Of a stretch of 64,000 nucleotides of DNA, positions 59,726 to 64,000 are shown piece by piece. Where the stretch lies: positions 470,880 through 534,879 of the forward strand of contig NZ_JBOITL010000025.1 in the NCBI RefSeq assembly GCF_050717515.1, given 5' to 3'. The position numbers and the translations under genes are program-made. Below the pieces are notes generated by a model. It was not told the origin of the DNA and did not search any database. It saw only the letters and a list, made by a program, of their open reading frames with translations. Origin of the DNA: Clostridium_AD sp050717515 (lineage in GTDB: Bacteria > Bacillota > Clostridia > Clostridiales > Clostridiaceae). The stretch's first letter is position 1. Each line of letters opens with the position of its first letter.

Positions 59726-60721
59726 ATGAAATTATTTTTAAAGGATAATAGAGGCTATATTTTTATATATTCATTAAGCTTATCTCTTACTATTATGTAT
59801 TGTAATATTATGGGCTTTATTGAAGCTGGTGAAATTATTTACATACTTATATTTAATATATTTATTCTAGTGTGCTTTTTAGCTTTTAGATATTATCAAA
59901 ATAGACAATTATACAAATTGCTCGGAAATGGATTAAATTGTTTAAATGATGCTTTCTTGGAACTTGATAGTTCAGATTTGAGTCGAAATATTTCTGGAAT
60001 TTTAAAGAATCAACATAATTTGTATGAAGCTGAAATACAGAAGTGTAACAAAGTTCATAATGAGCATCTAACTTTTATCAATCAGTGGGTGCATCAAATG
60101 AAGACACCTCTTTCTGTAATACAACTGCAACTTCAAGAATACTCAGGAGAAGAAAAGGCGCGAAGTATAGAAGAGGAGGTTAATAAATTAAATAAAGGTT
60201 TAAATATGGCAATGCATTTTGCAAGAATAGATTCTTTTCAAAAAGATTTTATAGTAGAAGGTATTTGTCTAAAGAAGTTAGTTCTTGATACAGTAAATGA
60301 AGAAAAGAAGATTTTTATAAAAAGCAGAATAACTCCTAGGGTAGAAATAGATGAAAGTATTAAAGTATATAGTGACGTAAAGTGGTTGAAATTTGTATTA
60401 GATCAACTTATTATTAATGGTGTAAAGTATTCAAAGGATAAGGGAAAAGAATTAATTATAAAAGCCTTAGAAGATGGAAAAGAAATTAAATTAAGTGTTA
60501 TTGATGAGGGCGTAGGAATCCCAAGCAAAGATGTTAAAAGGGTATTTGATCCGTTTTTCACTGGAGAGAATGGTCGTAGATATGGAGAGTCTACGGGCAT
60601 GGGATTATATATAGTTAAAGAGGTATGTGTGAATTTAGGCCATGAAATAGAGATAGAATCTACTGTTAATGAAGGAACAGTGGTTACAGTGAAAATGAGT
60701 ATTTCCGAGGGGGTAAGCTGA
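59726..60721 (+). CDS. BceS-type intramembrane-sensing histidine kinase
   Basis: A 331-residue kinase with two close membrane helices (residues 12-31 and 37-56) and almost no outside loop, typical of kinases that sense through their partner transporter. The H-box is NQWVHQMKTPLSVIQL, the ATP site has LDQLIINGVKYS, DEGVGIPSKD and GMGLYIVKEV. It forms a two-component pair with the upstream regulator. Confidence 0.93.
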   Translation: MKLFLKDNRGYIFIYSLSLSLTIMYCNIMGFIEAGEIIYILIFNIFILVCFLAFRYYQNRQLYKLLGNGLNCLNDAFLELDSSDLSRNISGILKNQHNLYEAEIQKCNKVHNEHLTFINQWVHQMKTPLSVIQLQLQEYSGEEKARSIEEEVNKLNKGLNMAMHFARIDSFQKDFIVEGICLKKLVLDTVNEEKKIFIKSRITPRVEIDESIKVYSDVKWLKFVLDQLIINGVKYSKDKGKELIIKALEDGKEIKLSVIDEGVGIPSKDVKRVFDPFFTGENGRRYGESTGMGLYIVKEVCVNLGHEIEIESTVNEGTVVTVKMSISEGVS

Positions 60722-60730
60722 TTTAGACAT

Positions 60731-60776
60731 AACATAAATAAATTATAAATTATGCAATTTACAATTTATTTATGTT
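60731..60776 (+). terminator. 20-bp hairpin after the kinase gene
   Basis: AACATAAATAAATT-A-TAAATT and its complement with one mismatch and loop ATGC, 10 bases after the stop codon. Confidence 0.7.
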
Positions 60777-60885
60777 ATTGCCATAATAATGACACGGAGA
60801 AGGGTTATTATAAGGACATAGTAATTAATTAAATTGTTTAATTAGAGTCCCCCTTTAATTAAGTATAGATTTAATATAAACTCTT

Positions 60886-60922
60886 AAAAGAACCGGTGTA
60901 ATTTAATCGGTTCTTTTTTTTT
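60886..60922 (+). terminator. Terminator inside the gap before the ABC genes
   Basis: AAAAGAACCG pairs with CGGTTCTTTT and nine T follow. It lies 110 bases beyond the kinase terminator and 280 bases before the ABC gene, so it either ends a short transcript from 60780 on or acts as an attenuator. Confidence 0.75.
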
Positions 60923-61028
60923 GTCTAAAAACAATACTAATATCAAGGATGATGAGTTAACTATGATCTTTTATAATACAATAAGATGAAATGAAAATAC
61001 CTGTTATTTGTTATTTTTATTTAAGTAT

Positions 61029-61067
61029 GCAAGGCTTACATCCATGTCACATTCCTGTAAGCTTTGC
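61029..61067. promoter_or_regulatory. Inverted repeat, possible BceR-type operator
   Basis: GCAAGGCTTACA (61029-61040) and TGTAAGCTTTGC (61056-61067), one G-T pair, 15-base centre. It lies 136 bases before the ABC gene, where a response-regulator site is expected. It could also be an RNA hairpin. Confidence 0.45.
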
Positions 61068-61138
61068 GGATAGTAATTTATCTATTAGTACTATAAACTA
61101 TATACATATTAATGATTAGTTTATAAGGTGAAATGAGG

Positions 61139-61201
61139 ATGGAGATTAGTTTGATGAATTACAGTATTATAAATAGAAGTAGAATAAGGGGGAGCAAATA
61201 G
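61139..61201 (+). CDS. 20-codon upstream ORF before ABC gene
   Basis: ATG at 61139 gives MEISLMNYSIINRSRIRGSK and a TAG at 61199, one base before the ATG of the ATPase gene. The ribosome site GGGGGAG of the ATPase lies inside it. A preceding GGTGAAATGAGG could serve it. It may couple translation, or be chance. Confidence 0.3.
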   Translation: MEISLMNYSIINRSRIRGSK

Positions 61202-61202
61202 C

Positions 61203-61949
61203 ATGGAGATTTTAGATGTAAAGAACTTAAGTAAGGTATATGGTAATAAAATAGTATTTAGCGCTTTGGATAATATAAGTTTCACAATAGACGAAGGAGA
61301 ATTTGTTGGAATAATGGGACCATCAGGAAGTGGCAAGACAACCCTATTAAATATGATTTCAACAGTAGATAAGCCAACCTCAGGAGAAATAAGAATAAAG
61401 AATAAAAATCCACTAAAACTTAAGGGGGATGATCTGGCTTTATTTAGAAGAAGAGAACTCGGATTTGTATTTCAAGATTTCAACTTGCTAGATACTTTAA
61501 CTGTTGGTGAAAATATAGTACTTCCACTTACCTTAGATGGAGTAACAGTTAAAAATCAAGACAATGAACTTAATAGAATATCAAAGATACTTGGAATAGA
61601 GAAACTAATTAATAAGAGAACTTTTGAAATATCAGGGGGAGAAGCTCAAAGGACATCTATTGCAAGAGCATTAATACATAATCCTACGCTGCTACTGGCT
61701 GATGAGCCAACTGGAAATTTGGATTCAAAAGCAGCGAGGATAGTAATGGAATTGTTTGAAAAAGTAAATAAAGAGGAAATGGTTACTACAATGATGGTAA
61801 CTCACGATGCATTATCAGCAAGTTATTGTAATAGAATACTGTTTATAAAAGATGGAACTATATATAATGAAATTTATAAGGGAGATGGAAGGAAACAGTT
61901 TTATCAAGAGATTATTGACGTGCTTGCACTAATGGGAGGGGGAAACTAA
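61203..61949 (+). CDS. BceA-type ABC transporter ATPase
   Basis: A 248-residue MacB/BceA-type ATPase: Walker A GPSGSGKTTLLN near residue 40, FVFQDFNLLDTLTVGENI, signature ISGGEAQRTSIARAL and Walker B LLLADEPTGNLDS. It works with the FtsX-type permease encoded next (one-base overlap) to detach cell-wall-active peptides from their membrane targets. ATG follows GGGGGAG. Confidence 0.94.
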   Translation: MEILDVKNLSKVYGNKIVFSALDNISFTIDEGEFVGIMGPSGSGKTTLLNMISTVDKPTSGEIRIKNKNPLKLKGDDLALFRRRELGFVFQDFNLLDTLTVGENIVLPLTLDGVTVKNQDNELNRISKILGIEKLINKRTFEISGGEAQRTSIARALIHNPTLLLADEPTGNLDSKAARIVMELFEKVNKEEMVTTMMVTHDALSASYCNRILFIKDGTIYNEIYKGDGRKQFYQEIIDVLALMGGGN

Positions 61950-63814
61950 TGAATTTTAGAGAGTTTGCCACTAAAAATGTGTATAGAAATATAAAAGGGT
62001 ATTTCGCTTACTTTTTAAGCAGTAGCATATCAGCAATGTTATTATTCTCTTTTACTATGATTATATTTCAACCTGACTTTATGGTGCTTAAATTACCTAA
62101 TCACATAAGAAGTGCACTTTATGTTACAATTGTAATCGCATACTTATTTTTATGTTTTTTTGTATTCTATTCAGTAAGTGTTTTTTTAAAAAGTAGATTT
62201 AAAGAATTTGGAATACTTTATATTATAGGCTCATCAAAAAAACAAATACAGAAAATGATAAGTATTGAAAATATAATAATTAGTTCAGTATCTGCGGTAG
62301 TAGGGATAATAGTAGGAATAGTATTTTCAAAAATACTTTTAGCAGCTAGTGGAAAGTTATTGGGATTTAATGCACTAGGATTTTACATTCCAGTAAAAGC
62401 TATGATTATTACTTTAATTGCATTTATATTGATAGGAATAGTTATTTCAATATTTTGCTCATTTATTATAAAAGAAGATATGGTTTTAAGATTACTTAAA
62501 GGAACTAAAAAACCTAAAACAGAACCAAAATCATCGGCTATTTTTTCTATTATATGTATAGTCTTGCTTACAGTAGGATATTATCTATCAATTACGTCAA
62601 GTGAAAAGACACTAGCATATAGAATAATACCTGTAACAATAATGGTGGTTATAGCAACATACTTATTGTTTTCTGAGTTGAGTGTATTCGTACTTAAGGT
62701 ACTTAAAAAAAATAGAGATTTTTATATGAAGAAAACTACAGTATTATGGGTTTCAAATTTGATATATAGAATAAAGGATAATACAAGAATGCTTTTTTTA
62801 ATTACAATAACTTCAACAGTTGCTCTTTCATCAATAGGGTCAGTATATGCCTATTGGAGGGATAAAGAGGAGGAGGTAAATAAGATTTGTCCACAAGCAT
62901 TTTTCTGTGTTGACACTTATAACAATAAAACCAAAGTTAATTTTAAAGTTGATTTTATAGAAGATTCATTAAAAAGTGAAAAGATAGATTACACTAAAGT
63001 TAAGGGTGAGATGAAGTTTATAATTCCAGATGGTGGTAAAGATGAAGTAACTATATTAAAAGAAAATATTTATAATAAATTAGCAGTATCATTATCTCTA
63101 AACACTGTTATTTTAAAGGGTAATGAGACCATGTTAGTATCATATTTAGATAAAAATGAAAGAGAAAATATTATTCTAGACGATGCAAAATTTCGAATTC
63201 TTAAGAAGAGTGATAAAGTAGTAATTCCAATATTGTATGATAATGTATATGTCGTTAAAGATGATGTATATGAAAAAATGAAGGGGTCTAAGTTGCACTT
63301 TGGGGCAATTAATGTAGATAATTATAAGGATACATTAGGTATAGGTAATAATTTTTATAATAAGTTTGGGAATGATAAAGGTGATAAATATTATAATAAT
63401 TTTCTGAAAGCTTATAGATTAGAAGCAACTAAAATAGTCTATGGGGTGCTTTTGTTTAGTGCAATATTTATAGGACTTATATTCTTTGTAACAACAGCAA
63501 GTTTCTTATATAATAAGTGTTACATGGATATTATAGAGGATAAAAAGAAATATAAACAATTGAACAAAATAGGATTAACTTATAGTGAAATAAAGAAGGT
63601 ATTAAATATTGAGATAGGAGTACTATTTTTACTTCCATATATAATTGCTGTTGTGCATTTTTTCTTTGCTATTAGTTCATTAAAATCTGCTTTTAGAATT
63701 GAGATAATGCTACCAGCATTACAGGTTATAGGAATTATGTTGATTGTTCAAATTATATATTTTCTTGTTATAAGAAAAAACTATTTATTGGAGATTAAAA
63801 AAAGTTTGTTGTAA
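61949..63814 (+). CDS. BceB-type FtsX-family permease
   Basis: A 621-residue membrane protein with ten predicted helices: groups at residues 15-80, 105-215 and 275-305, a large outside domain of about 200 residues (near 305-500) and the last three helices. This is the plan of BceB antibiotic-sensing permeases, where the outer domain binds the peptide antibiotic and the protein also signals to the kinase. It overlaps the ATPase gene by one base. Confidence 0.92.
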   Translation: MNFREFATKNVYRNIKGYFAYFLSSSISAMLLFSFTMIIFQPDFMVLKLPNHIRSALYVTIVIAYLFLCFFVFYSVSVFLKSRFKEFGILYIIGSSKKQIQKMISIENIIISSVSAVVGIIVGIVFSKILLAASGKLLGFNALGFYIPVKAMIITLIAFILIGIVISIFCSFIIKEDMVLRLLKGTKKPKTEPKSSAIFSIICIVLLTVGYYLSITSSEKTLAYRIIPVTIMVVIATYLLFSELSVFVLKVLKKNRDFYMKKTTVLWVSNLIYRIKDNTRMLFLITITSTVALSSIGSVYAYWRDKEEEVNKICPQAFFCVDTYNNKTKVNFKVDFIEDSLKSEKIDYTKVKGEMKFIIPDGGKDEVTILKENIYNKLAVSLSLNTVILKGNETMLVSYLDKNERENIILDDAKFRILKKSDKVVIPILYDNVYVVKDDVYEKMKGSKLHFGAINVDNYKDTLGIGNNFYNKFGNDKGDKYYNNFLKAYRLEATKIVYGVLLFSAIFIGLIFFVTTASFLYNKCYMDIIEDKKKYKQLNKIGLTYSEIKKVLNIEIGVLFLLPYIIAVVHFFFAISSLKSAFRIEIMLPALQVIGIMLIVQIIYFLVIRKNYLLEIKKSLL

Positions 63815-63878
63815 TTATTTCAAATAAACAAGATATGCAAACATATATGCTAGTCAAAAAAGAGCAGAAGAATAAAGG

Positions 63879-63926
63879 GAATGTAGCTAGATTTGTGTAA
63901 ATAAATCTAGCTACATTCTTTTTTTT
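63879..63926 (+). terminator. Strong terminator after Bce module
   Basis: A perfect 16-bp inverted repeat (63879-63894 and 63903-63918), loop of 8, followed by eight T. Confidence 0.88.
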
Positions 63927-63985
63927 GTATAAATAAATGGTATTTGTGGTAATAATATCTAATAATTAAGTTAGGAGGAATGGTT

Positions 63986-64000
63986 ATGAAAGAAATTGAA
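63986..64000 (+). CDS. Start of a gene cut by the window end
   Basis: ATG with AGGAGG 6 bases upstream, giving MKEIE before the window stops. Product cannot be told. Confidence 0.5.

Noticed and set aside
1..64000. tRNA, rRNA, insertion sequence or prophage genes
   Set aside because: Looked for characteristic tRNA ends, transposase motifs and phage structural genes and saw none.

Overview
The window looks like chromosomal DNA of an endospore-forming Clostridium (low GC, strong GGAGG-type ribosome sites, TTG/GTG starts, DUF2382 and DUF3343 proteins, Bce-type transporter, mother-cell type promoters). No rRNA, tRNA, CRISPR array, phage gene or transposase was seen. Species is not assigned.

Layout. 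0.4-3.4 kb: SNF2 helicase with SWIM finger. 3.5-8.1 kb: small sporulation/stress-type genes (unknown 137-aa protein, His/Tyr/Gln-rich coat-like protein, two DUF2382 proteins, a DUF2935-like protein, a cysteine-desulfurase-like enzyme, a DUF3343 protein). 8.2-45.7 kb: a very large glycan locus. It encodes about ten glycosyltransferases, several of them multidomain, and enzymes for at least three activated sugars: dTDP-sugars (RmlA, RmlB, RmlC, a VioA-like aminotransferase and a PglD/VioB-like acyltransferase), a UDP-2-acetamido-2,6-dideoxy-L-hexose (three genes, 33.0-36.1 kb), and a CDP-hexose route (RfbF, RfbG, RfbH) that surrounds an unusual set of carbon-carbon bond enzymes: a YerE/acetolactate-synthase-like ThDP enzyme, a DRE-TIM aldolase and a split transketolase. 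Cysteine-rich and Ser/Thr-rich small proteins and a propeller/coiled-coil protein are interleaved. 46-48.8 kb: acetyltransferase, flavoprotein reductase, TerB protein. 48.9-54.5 kb: LplABC-type sugar ABC importer with a frameshifted ADP-ribosylglycohydrolase-family gene. 54.9-58.3 kb: XPB-like helicase and its associated protein. 58.5-63.8 kb: signal peptidase I, then a BceRS-BceAB-type antibiotic sensing and detoxification module. The window ends in the first codons of another gene.

How it fits together. Seven promoters with the exact pattern AC-N16-CATANNNTA (the sigma-K pattern known from Bacillus) lie just upstream of genes in the 4-31 kb part, including those starting the glycan operons, and two more have one mismatch. 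There is no flippase, polymerase or undecaprenyl-phosphate sugar transferase. My reading is that the locus builds a glycan in the mother-cell cytoplasm and places it on spore-surface (coat or exosporium) proteins, comparable in logic to the viosamine-derived anthrose glycan of Bacillus anthracis spores. The most novel part is 36.1-44.6 kb, which predicts a branched-chain, possibly higher-carbon CDP-sugar not matched by any complete pathway I know.
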